Positions 34,894 to 43,976 of a stretch of DNA of 64,000 nt are shown here, piece after piece. Positions within the stretch are counted from its first letter, which is position 1; the number at the start of each line of letters is the position of its first letter. Source of the stretch: Verrucomicrobiia bacterium (lineage in GTDB: Bacteria; Verrucomicrobiota; Verrucomicrobiia; Opitutales; Cerasicoccaceae); NCBI GenBank assembly GCA_030432235.1, contig JAUIHT010000009.1:1-64000 (forward strand). The letters are read 5' to 3'. The notes under the pieces were generated by a model, which did not search any database, was not told where the DNA came from, and saw only the letters and a list, made by a program, of their open reading frames with translations. The translations under genes were made by a program, and so were the position numbers.

Positions 34894-36288
34894 CTACGCC
34901 TTGCCCCAGTTCGGGTTGGGTTTGGGGATAAGGGCCTCGACTTCGTCCCGCCAGGTGGCGAGCTGGGCGGCGAGGTTCTCGGTGATGTCCGGCAGGGCGT
35001 CGGCGAGGTTGTGCTCCTCGGAGATATCCTCGCGGAGGTTGTAAAGCTCGCGGCGGCCGTCCTCGAAGAACTCGATGAGTTTGTAATCGCCGGAGCGCAC
35101 GGAGCAGCCCGGCCTGCCGCCTTGGTTGCTATAGTGCGGGTAGTGCCAGAAGATCGGCCCGCGCTCGAAGTCCTCCCCGCACAGCAGCGGCAGGAAGCTC
35201 ACGCCGTCGGCGGCCTGCTCCGGCTCGGCCGGGAGTCCGGCGGCGGCGAGGAAGGTCGGATAGAAGTCCGGCGTAGTGACGGGCTCCTCCGTGCGTGAGC
35301 CGGGTGCGATTTGCCCGGGCCAGCGGACGAGCAGGGGCTCGCGGGTGCCGCCCTCGTACATCCAGCCCTTGCCCTCGGCCAGGGGTGCGTTGCAGGTGGG
35401 TGAGGTCTCGGCGGTGGACAGCCCGCCGTTGTCGGAGGTGAAGACCACGATGGTGTTGTCCGCCTGACCGTTGCGCTCGAGGGCGTCGAGCAGGCGACCA
35501 ATGTTGGTGTCCATGTTCTCGACCATGGCGGCGTATTCCGGACTGGACTGGATGCGACGACGCTCAATGTGAAGGTGACGCTTGTGCTGGCAGGGGAAAT
35601 TCTCGCACACCTCGATGGGGTCTATCTTGTCGAGGCCCAGTTGGCGGGCCTTCTCCTCGTATTTGGCCACCAGATCGGGCGGCGACTGGGTCGGCGTGTG
35701 CACGGCGTAGTGCCAGAGATTGAGGAAAAAGGGCTTCTCGTCGCCGGAAGTGGCGTGGCCGTCAAGGAGCTTGATCGCCTCATCCGTCAGGCGGTCGGTC
35801 AGGTATTCGCCCTCGGGGCCGTCCTTCAGCGTAGGCAAGCCGTAGGGGCTGAAGTAGCCACCCTGGGGCAGGCCCCAGTCGCAGCCGCCGAGGTTGCACT
35901 CGAACCCGTGCGTCTCCGGCCAGGTCATGCGCCCGCCGAGGTGCCATTTGCCCACATGCCAGGTGCGGTAGCCGTGCCCTTTCAAGGTGGTGGCGAGGCT
36001 GCGCTCGTGCATGGGCAGGTTGGAGACGTAGGGCACATCGCAGAGCCGCCCAACGCTGTGGCCGCCGATGTACTGTGTCACACCGACGCGCGCGGGGTAC
36101 TTGCCGGTCAACATGCTTGCACGCGTGGGCGAGCAAACCGGACAGGACGCGTAGGCGTCGGTAAAAAGCATGCCCTCGGTGGCGAGTTTATCCAGGCGGG
36201 GCGTCTCGTAAAAGCTGCTGCCGTAGCAACCGAGGTCGCGCCAGCCGAGGTCGTCCATCAGGATGAAGAGGATGTTGGGCTTGCTCAT
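34894..36288 (-). CDS. Sulfatase (S1 family, formylglycine type)
   Basis: About 464 residues from ATG 36288 (MSKPNILFILMDDLGWRDLG). The metal-binding Asp pair is at 12-13. CSPTR at 52-56 is the C-x-P-x-R signature in which the cysteine becomes formylglycine; TGKYPARVG follows. VFTSDNGGLS and HVGKWHLGG are also conserved. No signal peptide is visible, so it may be cytoplasmic, or exported by another start (36315). It removes sulfate from sulfated polysaccharides or small molecules. The maturase gene is not in this window. Confidence 0.93.
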   Translation of the reverse strand: MSKPNILFILMDDLGWRDLGCYGSSFYETPRLDKLATEGMLFTDAYASCPVCSPTRASMLTGKYPARVGVTQYIGGHSVGRLCDVPYVSNLPMHERSLATTLKGHGYRTWHVGKWHLGGRMTWPETHGFECNLGGCDWGLPQGGYFSPYGLPTLKDGPEGEYLTDRLTDEAIKLLDGHATSGDEKPFFLNLWHYAVHTPTQSPPDLVAKYEEKARQLGLDKIDPIEVCENFPCQHKRHLHIERRRIQSSPEYAAMVENMDTNIGRLLDALERNGQADNTIVVFTSDNGGLSTAETSPTCNAPLAEGKGWMYEGGTREPLLVRWPGQIAPGSRTEEPVTTPDFYPTFLAAAGLPAEPEQAADGVSFLPLLCGEDFERGPIFWHYPHYSNQGGRPGCSVRSGDYKLIEFFEDGRRELYNLREDISEEHNLADALPDITENLAAQLATWRDEVEALIPKPNPNWGKA

Positions 36289-36372
36289 AGGGACAATGGG
36301 GCTGTCACCACTCAACCAGTGAATCCCATGTCGCGAAAAGACTTCTTTTCGAAAAAATAATGCGCTTCGTGG

Positions 36373-37548
36373 TCAAATACCGGCAGTGGCATTCTGGCGG
36401 GCAGCCAAATCTTCAAAACGCTTGAGCGCCATGCCGACGCACTGGTCCATATTGTAATAGCGATAGGTGGCGAGGCGGCCGCAGAAGGTGACGTTCTTCT
36501 CCTGCTTGGCCAGCTCTTCGTACTGCTTGTAGATGGCGGCGGAGTCCTCGGCGGGAATCGGATAGTACGGTTCCTTGCCCGGAGCGTAGTCGTCGGGAAA
36601 CTCGCGCACGACGGTGGAGTTCTCCGTGGCCTGCCCGGTGGCGTGCTTCAGCTCCACCGTGCGGGTGAAATCGTAGTCGTTGGGGTAGTTGACCTGCAGC
36701 GTGGGCTGCCAGAAGCCCGGCTTGCCCGAGACGGCCTCGCGCTCCTTTAACGTGTCCGGCATGTAGTCCTCGAACTGGAACTTGAGCGAGCGGTACGGCA
36801 GGCGGCCGTGCTTGTAGTCGTAAAACTCGTCGATGGACCCGGTGAAGACCATGTGGTCGTACTCGACCTCGTTCATGACCTCGCGGTAGTCCGTGTTGAG
36901 CAGTATTTTGAGCTTATCGCCGCAGGCCTTGACGAGGTTGCGGAACAGCACCCGGTAGCCGTGTTTGGGCAGGGCCTGGAACTCCTCGCGCAGGTAGCGG
37001 TCGTCTCGGTTGGTGCGGATGGGGATGCGGCCGCAGACAGAGGCGTCGAGGTCCTTCGGGTGGCGCTTCCACTGCTTGAGAGTGTAGCCTTCGAAGAACT
37101 TTTTGTACAAATCCCAGCCGGTTTGGGAGATAATGACCTCCTCGGAGTTTTTCGGCTCGGGGATGTCGACCTTGTTCTCCTCCAGCCAGGCGATGAACTC
37201 CTCCTCGGTGGCATCGCGATCAATGAGTTGTTCAAAAGTCTTCAGGTTGACGGGAAAGCTCCAGTAGCGGCCCTCGGTGAAGCTGCTGACCTGGTATTTG
37301 ACCTCGTGCCACTCGGTGAACCGCGAAAGGTAGTCCTTGATTTTGTCCGAGTTGGTGCGGAAGTAGTGCGGCCCGTAGGGGTGGATGAGCACGCCGGCCT
37401 CGGAGTACTCGTCGTGGGCGTTGCCGCCGATATGGTCACGCTTTTCCACGACCAGGCAGGTCTTGCCGAGCTCGTTGGTCAGCCGCTCGGCCATGACCAG
37501 ACCGGAGAAGCCGGCCCCGACGATGAGGGTGTCAAATTTCCAAGGCAT
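36373..37548 (-). CDS. glf: UDP-galactopyranose mutase
   Basis: 391 residues from ATG 37548 (MPWKFDTLIVGAGFSG). FAD-binding Rossmann motif at residues 7-17, VVEKRDHIGGNAHDE, HPYGPHYFRTN, FFEGYTLKQW, FTGSIDEFYDY and FCGRLATYRYYNMDQ are the UGM signature blocks. It converts UDP-galactopyranose to UDP-galactofuranose for cell-surface glycans. The sulfatase lies downstream on the same strand, 85 bp apart; no other glycan genes are adjacent. Confidence 0.95.
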   Translation of the reverse strand: MPWKFDTLIVGAGFSGLVMAERLTNELGKTCLVVEKRDHIGGNAHDEYSEAGVLIHPYGPHYFRTNSDKIKDYLSRFTEWHEVKYQVSSFTEGRYWSFPVNLKTFEQLIDRDATEEEFIAWLEENKVDIPEPKNSEEVIISQTGWDLYKKFFEGYTLKQWKRHPKDLDASVCGRIPIRTNRDDRYLREEFQALPKHGYRVLFRNLVKACGDKLKILLNTDYREVMNEVEYDHMVFTGSIDEFYDYKHGRLPYRSLKFQFEDYMPDTLKEREAVSGKPGFWQPTLQVNYPNDYDFTRTVELKHATGQATENSTVVREFPDDYAPGKEPYYPIPAEDSAAIYKQYEELAKQEKNVTFCGRLATYRYYNMDQCVGMALKRFEDLAARQNATAGI

Positions 37549-37595
37549 AAAAAGGCGCAGGAAAGACCGCCCGGCGGCCCTTGCCAAGGAGATTC

Positions 37596-37680
37596 TGGTT
37601 CTCGTTTATCGGTTCTCAAATGCCAGTTCTCAGTGGGGAACGTCACAACCCAACAACCGAAAACCGATAACTGAGAACCA
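37596..37680. repeat. Imperfect inverted repeat upstream of the acidic membrane protein
   Basis: TGGTTCTCGTTTATCGGT at 37596-37613 pairs with 37663-37680 with two mismatches in 18. The bases between repeat CAGTTCTCAG- and AACCGA-type words. It lies in the gap between divergent genes and is a member of the dispersed word-like repeats. Confidence 0.75.
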
Positions 37681-37730
37681 AAAACTAAAAACTAAGAGTG
37701 TTGAATCTTCCCCCGGAACTGCCTTACTCT

Positions 37731-39359
37731 ATGCCCCATACAAGCAAGATGGACGACGAGCGCATTCCCCAGCTACCCAAAATCCCGTTCCTGGCGGCAG
37801 ATGGCATCATGGTCATCTTCGCGATTGTCATCGCCAACAGCGGAGAGGGCCCGCTCAACCCGATGCTGTTTTTCTGGGTCATTTTCTGCGTCGCCCTCGG
37901 TGGAGTCTTTGGCTGCCTGCCCTTCTACGTGGAGTACAAGAACAAGGTGCGCCTGGCCGAGTACGACCAGCACCAGGCCAACCTCGAAAACGCCGAACGC
38001 ATGGAGGATGCCCTCGCCGGCATGCGGCAGATATCCGAGGTCATCGCGGAGCAGACCGAGCGCGGTCACCGCGCCGCCAGCGCTATCGAGGGGCTGGTCA
38101 GCCGTCTCGACTCCCGTCTGGCCAGCATTGAGGACAAGGAAGCCGCCGAAAAGGAGAAGGAAGACCCCGTGCCCGCCATGGTGGAAAACCTCTCCTCGCA
38201 AATCAACGGCTCCGTCGCCTCGCTCGTGCGGGAGCTGAAGGCCGCCCAGAGCGTCGGCCAGTCCGAGCTGCGCGAGCTTCTGGCCAAGTCCAACGTGGAG
38301 CTGCGCGAGTCCATCGACAAGGTCGCAGCCTTCGCCGAAAACCAGGTCGCCACCGATATAACGGCGGAGCTCTCCGCCCTCGGCAGCCGCCTAGACAGCA
38401 TCGTCGAAACCCTTTCCCAGCCGCCCGCGGAGCATCCCGGCAACGTCGAAATCGTCGACCTCTCCGAAGATTCCACCGAAGAACCGGAGGAAGAAGCTGC
38501 CGAAGAGGCCCCCGAAACGGAAGAAGAGACTGAGCCTGTCGATGAGGCCGAACCCGAGCCGGAGGCCATGGAGGAAGAGGATGCCGAGCTGGAGGATGCG
38601 GAATACAACGAGGCCGTCGCGGAAGAGTTCCCGGTTGGCGACAATGCCGAGGAGGAAGAACCTGAAGCGGAGGAAGCTCCGGAGGAAACCGAGCCAGAGG
38701 ATACGGCAGAGGACTCGGAGGATGCCATCGTCGAGGATGAACTGGAAGACGAAGACACCGAGGACGAGGAAGACGAAAGCGACGACGTCAGCTTCCTGTC
38801 CCCTGAGGACGAGGCCGAGCTCGAAGACGAGGACGACGAAGAGGAGGACGAAACCTCCGAACCGGAGGATGCCTCATCCGAAGAAGAACCCGTCGCGGAG
38901 GAACCTGCCGAAGAGGAACCCGAAAAAGAGCAAGAAGACGAATCCGAGGAAACGGCAGAGCCCGAACCCGAGCCAGAGGAAGCAGAGCCGGAGCCCGTTG
39001 CCGAAGAAGAGCCCGAGGAAGAGGACGCTTCCCATGACCAGCCCGACTTGCTCGACGACATCCCGGAGGGCTCGGCCAAGGCCAAAAGGGCCGGTCGTAA
39101 GGAGACCTCGCTGGTCGCGCAGGTGCTCATCGGTATCGGCAACAAACCCTACGTGCGCGGCACCGGGCCTGGCCTTTCGGAGGACGAGGGCGTCCCCATG
39201 GAATTTTTGGAAATTGGCAAGTGGCAGTGGGTCGCCCCCGACGCCTCCGAGCCCGTCACAATTACCATTTATAAGAACGACCAGGTGCCCGCCGAGGGAG
39301 ACCCCATCACCCTCGAGCCCGGCCAGAAGCGCGTCGTCACGCCGCGGTTTGCGGGATAA
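37731..39359 (+). CDS. Membrane-anchored protein with extreme Glu/Asp-rich stretch
   Basis: 542 residues from ATG 37731. Two hydrophobic segments (~20-40 and 47-65), then a coiled coil (~75-240; residues such as AEQTERGHRAASAIEGL). Residues ~250-445 are almost entirely Glu, Asp, Ala, Ser, Thr and Pro. A compact C-terminal domain of ~90 residues begins at LVAQVLIGIGNKPYVRG and ends in ITLEPGQKRVVTPRF. The acidic stretch is expected to be disordered and could bind cations or basic proteins such as DNA-binding proteins. The C-terminal domain looks genuine but unassigned. No partner is obvious. Confidence 0.75.
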   Translation: MPHTSKMDDERIPQLPKIPFLAADGIMVIFAIVIANSGEGPLNPMLFFWVIFCVALGGVFGCLPFYVEYKNKVRLAEYDQHQANLENAERMEDALAGMRQISEVIAEQTERGHRAASAIEGLVSRLDSRLASIEDKEAAEKEKEDPVPAMVENLSSQINGSVASLVRELKAAQSVGQSELRELLAKSNVELRESIDKVAAFAENQVATDITAELSALGSRLDSIVETLSQPPAEHPGNVEIVDLSEDSTEEPEEEAAEEAPETEEETEPVDEAEPEPEAMEEEDAELEDAEYNEAVAEEFPVGDNAEEEEPEAEEAPEETEPEDTAEDSEDAIVEDELEDEDTEDEEDESDDVSFLSPEDEAELEDEDDEEEDETSEPEDASSEEEPVAEEPAEEEPEKEQEDESEETAEPEPEPEEAEPEPVAEEEPEEEDASHDQPDLLDDIPEGSAKAKRAGRKETSLVAQVLIGIGNKPYVRGTGPGLSEDEGVPMEFLEIGKWQWVAPDASEPVTITIYKNDQVPAEGDPITLEPGQKRVVTPRFAG

Positions 39360-39378
39360 TAACCGCACCTCATCATCC

Positions 39379-40293
39379 ATGAATTGCTTCATTTACCTGC
39401 TGGCAACGACAATCGCGCTGACCACAGCCGCGCGGGCGGAGGCCAGACTTTGGACATCGATTAATGGAAATCAACTTGAAGCGGAAATCGTAAGATTTGA
39501 CAGGGAAAACATCACCCTAAGGGCGAAAGACGGGCGCATCATTCAGTCGCCAATGGATATGCTGAGCCAGGAGGATGTCATCTTTGCCCTAACCCAGCAA
39601 CCAGCCAACTATGGTGCCTTTGGTTTCCCTCAGGATGATGCAGAAGTACTTTGTGACAACCGGATTTTGAAGCTCTCCGTCGCAAATGACGTCACAAATC
39701 TGTATGTCCAGGCAATCCTTTGGGATGATGCCGAAAACAAGGAGACAGAAAAACCAGTGTACGTCAGGGACAGTAGCACAGCCGAAAAACGTATCGACCA
39801 GTATAAGCTCCTCGGCGACCACTCGACGCTCTACTTCGAATTGGATGGAGATGGGCACGTCACCCCGATCATTAAGAGAAAGTACAGCTTGAATCCATGG
39901 TCCAACAGGAAAGGCTTGTGGTATCAAATCCATGTTACCTCCAATAGCTCGACGACACTGAAAGGCGACTCGAAGGGCACTGGCGGCATTGACCACGTAA
40001 ATACCATTGAGGGGAAAACCGTCCGGATCGACAGCTTCGTAATTCCCCTCGAAGACCTCAATGCCTGGGAAGGTGATGAAATCAAGATGCTCTATGTCGG
40101 CTACTCGCAAGAGCCAGATGAGCAATACAGTACTGTTGGAAAATTTACCGGGGAGAATTACTTCTTCAGCTCAGTGGACCGGGACAAGTACAGCCCCTAC
40201 ACCATCAAGGATTCCACGGAAGCCTATGCTTTAAAAGGCCCCGCTTGGCAAATGGCTGAATTCAACCAGCCTGACACCCCTCCTACTCCTTGA
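39379..40293 (+). CDS. Exported protein with SHD1-like N-terminal domain
   Basis: 304 residues from ATG 39379. Signal peptide ends near RAEA. Residues ~20-70 (LWTSINGNQLEAEIVRFDR, then ENITLRAKDGRIIQSPMDMLSQED) are an SHD1 (SLA1 homology domain 1) type small beta domain, frequent in exported planctomycete and verrucomicrobial proteins. The remainder (~80-290) resembles a carbohydrate-binding or DOMON-like beta sandwich (FELDGDGHVTPIIKRKYSLNP) but is not firmly assigned. Its 3' end overlaps the convergent neighbour by 11 bp. Confidence 0.72.
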   Translation: MNCFIYLLATTIALTTAARAEARLWTSINGNQLEAEIVRFDRENITLRAKDGRIIQSPMDMLSQEDVIFALTQQPANYGAFGFPQDDAEVLCDNRILKLSVANDVTNLYVQAILWDDAENKETEKPVYVRDSSTAEKRIDQYKLLGDHSTLYFELDGDGHVTPIIKRKYSLNPWSNRKGLWYQIHVTSNSSTTLKGDSKGTGGIDHVNTIEGKTVRIDSFVIPLEDLNAWEGDEIKMLYVGYSQEPDEQYSTVGKFTGENYFFSSVDRDKYSPYTIKDSTEAYALKGPAWQMAEFNQPDTPPTP

Positions 40294-40831
40294 CCTGCAA
40301 CTTCTCGCCGGAGCCGGCCTTGACCTGCGGGATGCCTTCGTCGGTCTTGTTTTTCATGGTCTGGAAGCGATTGATGTCACGCAGGGAAACCTCGTCGACC
40401 ATCTGCTGAAAGCGGCGGCCCTCGGGCGTGCGCAGCTCGGTGTTGGTGAACTTGCTGGACATGACCTGCTCCTTGAGGTTGTTCCAGTTGGACACTGTGG
40501 CCATGCGTCGATTGTCGGGAGATTTGTCAAATGATACCTTCTCCTTGTCGAAGCGGTCCATCTCGACGGTCTCGCGGTTGAAGCGCGAGCGGTCATCCTG
40601 TAAGGTGGACTTCTTTTCGCCCAGGGAGGTAAAGTTGCCGTGCCACTCCTGCAGCTCCATGGTCTTGCCCTCGAACTGCTTATTGATTTCCGGACGGGGG
40701 TTACGGGTGTCGAAATCGGTGCTCTTTTCGAGCAGGTCACTGCGCTTTCCCATATCCACGCGACGCGGCGCCGCCACGGCCACGGAAAGGCCGAGCAGGG
40801 CAACAACACACGGGGCTATTAAGAAACGCAT
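40283..40831 (-). CDS. Small exported hypothetical protein
   Basis: 182 residues. Signal peptide (MRFLIAPCVVALLGLSVAVAA), then a highly charged, mostly helical mature part without cysteines or known motifs (RSDLLEKSTDFDTRNPRPE, LQDDRSRFNRETVEMDRFDKEKV). It may be a periplasmic structural or coiled-coil protein. Convergent with the SHD1-like gene. Confidence 0.65.
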   Translation of the reverse strand: MRFLIAPCVVALLGLSVAVAAPRRVDMGKRSDLLEKSTDFDTRNPRPEINKQFEGKTMELQEWHGNFTSLGEKKSTLQDDRSRFNRETVEMDRFDKEKVSFDKSPDNRRMATVSNWNNLKEQVMSSKFTNTELRTPEGRRFQQMVDEVSLRDINRFQTMKNKTDEGIPQVKAGSGEKLQVKE

Positions 40832-40900
40832 TTTTCTATAGTATCACTTCGGCCCCGCATCGCAACCGGATTCTGCGTACCGAGCGGCAACACTTTCTTA

Positions 40901-41026
40901 GCCACAGATTAGCGCAGATTTTCTATTATACCAGTTCTCTAAAGAAGTAAGAATATTGACCACGGATTACACGAATGGGCACGGATGCGTTTACCTCGTA
41001 TCTGCGTTATCCGTGTAATCCGTGGT
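40901..41026. repeat. Word-like repeats with a 15-bp perfect inverted repeat
   Basis: CCACAGATT and CGCAGATTT words near 40903-40922 are followed by a perfect inverted repeat: ACCACGGATTACACG (40959-40973) with its complement at 41012-41026. The 38-bp centre repeats GGGCACGGATGCG-type words. It lies in the gap between two exported-protein genes and could form a long hairpin at their mRNA ends. Confidence 0.8.
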
Positions 41027-41045
41027 TAAAAAACTCCCAGCCTTG

Positions 41046-41654
41046 CTACTGCTTGTGGAAGGCCGGGGGGCGGGTCTTGTCGGCTTCGGACTCGGTGCCG
41101 GGCTGCGTGGAGGTCATGGCGACCTCGAGAATGTTCATCCCCTCGCTGTTGAGCGCGGCGAACTGCTTCTGCCAATCGCCCACCGTCTTTTTCACGTCCG
41201 CGTTGCTGGTTGCCTCGCCTATGGCGTAGCACAGATCCGAGCAGTACCCCATTGCCTTCAACTGCGCCACGACCAGGGCCACGCGCAGATCGACATCCTT
41301 GGAGAACAGTAGCTCGCCAGTGGTACGGCTGGCGGCACGCTTGCGGGCGGTTTCCTCCGCAGCGGGCAGGTCCACCTGCTTCAGATTGGTCACGGTGCCG
41401 TCCTTCTTCCAGGCATCAAGCTGCGCGGTGACCACCTTGTTGAAATCGGCGATTTTGCGCACCCAGGCCTCGATCTCCGCGCCGGGGTCCTTGACCCACA
41501 GCAGCTTGTCGACGTTCTGCTCCTGGCTCGTGACGCTGTAGAGCAGTGCATAACCACTGTACCCCGCGTCCGTCCCGGGCGCGGACTGCTGCTTTGGGCA
41601 ACCGGTCAGCAGGAGCATGGAAACGATGAATGGGAATACCAGAGATGCTTTCAT
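41046..41654 (-). CDS. Lipoprotein of unknown function
   Basis: About 202 residues from ATG 41654. The signal ends in a lipobox LLLTGC, so it is lipid-anchored. The mature region is helical and charged (KLLWVKDPGAEIEAWVRKIADF, then RVALVVAQLKAMGYCSDLCYAIGEAT). A CxxxC pair near the middle might form a disulfide. No known domain. The stop lies 20 bp from the inverted repeat ending at 41026. Confidence 0.65.
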   Translation of the reverse strand: MKASLVFPFIVSMLLLTGCPKQQSAPGTDAGYSGYALLYSVTSQEQNVDKLLWVKDPGAEIEAWVRKIADFNKVVTAQLDAWKKDGTVTNLKQVDLPAAEETARKRAASRTTGELLFSKDVDLRVALVVAQLKAMGYCSDLCYAIGEATSNADVKKTVGDWQKQFAALNSEGMNILEVAMTSTQPGTESEADKTRPPAFHKQ

Positions 41655-41719
41655 GACCACAGCCTAGGTCAGTAAAGCGACCACGTAAAGACCGGGTTTG
41701 GGCGAAAAGATATCGACCC

Positions 41720-41747
41720 TTGACAGGATATACATGGTAGATACAAT
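41720..41747 (+). promoter_or_regulatory. Promoter of mazEF
   Basis: TTGACA (41720-41725), 16-bp spacer, TACAAT (41742-41747). The predicted transcript would begin around 41754, on or next to ATG 41755, so mazE may be translated from a leaderless or near-leaderless mRNA. The element is a good sigma70 match; the start point itself is inferred. Confidence 0.6.
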
Positions 41748-41754
41748 GGTCCCC

Positions 41755-41997
41755 ATGAAAACCAAGATTGCACGCTGGGGAAACAGCCTCGCACTACGCA
41801 TCCCCAAACACCTAGCTGAAAGCCGCAACCTGACGGAGGGTGCCGATGTGGAAATCCTGGAGGATGCCGAAGAGCTACGCCTGCGCCCCCAAAAAAAGCA
41901 ACAGTACGACCTCGACGAGCTGTTAGAAAAGGTGACTCCCAGAAATCACCACAGCTCACATTGGGATGACGCACCACAAGGAAAAGAAGCTTGGTGA
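41755..41997 (+). CDS. mazE: MazE-type antitoxin
   Basis: 80 residues. MKTKIARWGNSLALRIPKHLAE is the typical AbrB/MazE-like beta-strand DNA-binding fold, with the RWGNS-LRIPK pattern. The C-terminal tail (LDELLEKVTPRNHHSSHWDD) is the unstructured part that usually wraps the toxin. It binds the toxin and represses its own promoter. The gene overlaps the toxin start by four bases (GTGA). A second in-frame ATG at 41746 lies inside the -10 box and is unlikely. Confidence 0.9.
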   Translation: MKTKIARWGNSLALRIPKHLAESRNLTEGADVEILEDAEELRLRPQKKQQYDLDELLEKVTPRNHHSSHWDDAPQGKEAW

Positions 41998-42332
41998 GAG
42001 CCTACGTTCCAGCGCAGGGAGATATAGTTTGGCTGGAATTCAGTCCGCAGGCCGGGCATGAGCAAGCGGGACATCGCCCGGGCTTGGTTCTCTCCCAACG
42101 GTCGTACAATAAAAAGACCGGACTGGCGCTTTGTTGCCCAATTACCTCAAAGGTCAAGGGCTACCCGTTCGAAGTGCTCATCGACGGGCAAAATATCCAT
42201 GGTGCGGTCCTAGCCGACCAAATGAAGAGCCTGGACTGGCGAGCCCGACGTGCAAAGTTTGTTGAAAAGGCAGTGGATAGCGCCTTACAGGAGACCTTGG
42301 CCAAGGTGGGAGCGATCATCAAACTAGCATAA
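41994..42332 (+). CDS. mazF: MazF/PemK-type toxin (mRNA interferase)
   Basis: 112 residues from GTG 41994, preceded by a GGAAAAG ribosome site; an adjacent TTG is less likely. GDIVWLEFSPQAGHEQAGHRPGLVLS is the MazF/PemK beta-barrel start, and CPITSKVKGYPFEV and DQMKSLDWRAR follow. It cuts single-stranded RNA at short sequences when the antitoxin is lost. Translationally coupled to mazE. Confidence 0.93.
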   Translation: MRAYVPAQGDIVWLEFSPQAGHEQAGHRPGLVLSQRSYNKKTGLALCCPITSKVKGYPFEVLIDGQNIHGAVLADQMKSLDWRARRAKFVEKAVDSALQETLAKVGAIIKLA

Positions 42333-42369
42333 TCATATACCGGCCTAACTTCACTTAAAAGCTAGCGGC

Positions 42370-42894
42370 ATGAAACGTACATCAATGTGGGTAGTGTTTG
42401 CACTCGTGGCGACATGCCTTGAATCACTTGCAGGCGAAATGGCACCTGCCGCTCCAACCACTTCAAACGTGTATCGAGATCTACCCGTAATAGAAAAATA
42501 TACCTTAACAAGTAGACCGCTAGACCCATACACCATAGAGACAAGAGGCGGATCGATTCAAGTCGAAGGTCTTGCTATAGACTACAAAGCCAATTCCTAT
42601 ATCATCGTAGATAAGATATCCTTCCGAGATATCGGGATTGATAACGATGGTGGACTAGAAATCGGAAAAGTAACCGAATCTGAAACCTGCTGCCTGGTTC
42701 GCATTGCAGAACTCAGGAACTGGCCAAAAGAATACAAAAATAAGAAAATTCTATTGAGTGGCTTTTTGAATGTCGCGCAATCACCGCAAAACGACCTTCC
42801 GCAAAAGAATAAAGCCTCTGAGCTTTATCCCTATCTCCCCAAAACACCTTATTATTTTACGAATTATCAATGGGAACTTGCACCCGATTCATAG
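42370..42894 (+). CDS. Exported hypothetical protein
   Basis: 174 residues. Signal peptide to about residue 22. The mature protein is AT-rich in codon use compared with the dehydrogenase after it. It contains YKANSYIIVDKISFRDIGIDNDGG and TESETCCLVRIAELRNWPKEY, with no recognised domain. The 93-bp gap to the dehydrogenase and the different composition argue against co-transcription. Confidence 0.6.
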   Translation: MKRTSMWVVFALVATCLESLAGEMAPAAPTTSNVYRDLPVIEKYTLTSRPLDPYTIETRGGSIQVEGLAIDYKANSYIIVDKISFRDIGIDNDGGLEIGKVTESETCCLVRIAELRNWPKEYKNKKILLSGFLNVAQSPQNDLPQKNKASELYPYLPKTPYYFTNYQWELAPDS

Positions 42895-42987
42895 CAATTG
42901 GTTTGAGTCCTGTTCCTCTCTCTCATAATCTTCTTACCCCGATAAAGCCTTGCGCCGTCGCTTGGGCGTGGGCTGAATGGATGGCTT

Positions 42988-43956
42988 ATGAAAATCGTGG
43001 TTCTGGACGCGGACACTTTTCTTTATCCCGACGAAGCGCCCTGGGCGCCGTTAAAAGAATTCGGCGAGTTCGTGCTACACGGCGTGACCGATCAGAAGGA
43101 CGAGGCGCTCATTGCCGAGCGCTGCGCCGGGGCAGAGGTCGTCCTGACCAACAAGGTGCCGCTTTCGGGGGCGACGCTGGCAAAGCTCCCCGACCTCAAA
43201 CTCATCTCAGTACTAGCCACGGGCTACAACATCGTCGACGTCACCGCAGCCAAGGAACGCGGGGTGACCGTCTGCAACGTGCCCGGATACTCGACGAACT
43301 TCGTGGCGCAGCACGCCGTGGCGCTCATGCTCGCGCTGTGCAACCGCGCCGCCCCGCTCGACGCCTGGGTACGCGACGGCGGCTGGACGCGCTCGCAGAC
43401 TTTTACCTGGTGGGACCGCGACCTCGTTGAGCTCGACGGGCTGACCGTCGGCATCGTCGGCCTGGGCACCATCGGGCGCCGCGTCGGGGAAATCGTCACC
43501 GCCATGGGCTGCAAAGTGCTGGGCGGCTCACGTTCGCGTAAGAACGCGCCGGACTGGCCGGGCTTCGCCTGGGCCGACACCGAGGAGATTTTTGAAACCG
43601 CCGACATCGTCACGCTGCACTGCCCGCAGACACCGGAGAACACCGGCTTCATCAACGCCGCCCTGCTGAAAAAGATGAAGCCCTCGGCTTTTCTTATCAA
43701 CACGGCGCGCGGCGGCCTCATCAACGAGACGGACCTGCGCGAAGCTTTGGAAAACAATGTCATCGCCGGGGCCGCCCTGGATGTCGTCGGCACCGAACCC
43801 ATGCGGGCGGACTGCCCTCTCCTCGGTGCGCCCAACTGCATTATTACCCCGCACGTGGCCTGGAGCAGCGGCCCCGCCCGTCAGCGCCTCCTTGACGCCA
43901 CCGTAGCCAACATCCGTGGCTTCCTCGACGGCAAACCTCAGAACGCGGTCGGGTAA
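42988..43956 (+). CDS. D-2-hydroxyacid dehydrogenase (glycerate dehydrogenase-like)
   Basis: 322 residues. NAD(P)-binding motif TVGIVGLGTIGRRVGE (~152-167). The catalytic triad pattern is present: Arg in NTARGGLINE, Glu in DVVGTEPMRADCPLL, and His in CIITPHVAWSS. The family reduces 2-oxoacids such as hydroxypyruvate or glyoxylate; the substrate cannot be told from the sequence. Another ATG at 42981 is out of frame, so ATG 42988 is chosen. Confidence 0.92.
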   Translation: MKIVVLDADTFLYPDEAPWAPLKEFGEFVLHGVTDQKDEALIAERCAGAEVVLTNKVPLSGATLAKLPDLKLISVLATGYNIVDVTAAKERGVTVCNVPGYSTNFVAQHAVALMLALCNRAAPLDAWVRDGGWTRSQTFTWWDRDLVELDGLTVGIVGLGTIGRRVGEIVTAMGCKVLGGSRSRKNAPDWPGFAWADTEEIFETADIVTLHCPQTPENTGFINAALLKKMKPSAFLINTARGGLINETDLREALENNVIAGAALDVVGTEPMRADCPLLGAPNCIITPHVAWSSGPARQRLLDATVANIRGFLDGKPQNAVG

Positions 43957-43976
43957 GGGTTAGGCTAGGCGGTGAC

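Noticed and set aside
38066-39145. Serine-rich minus-strand frame
   Set aside because: Reverse complement of the acidic stretch of the membrane protein (Glu/Asp codons read as Ser/Phe codons).
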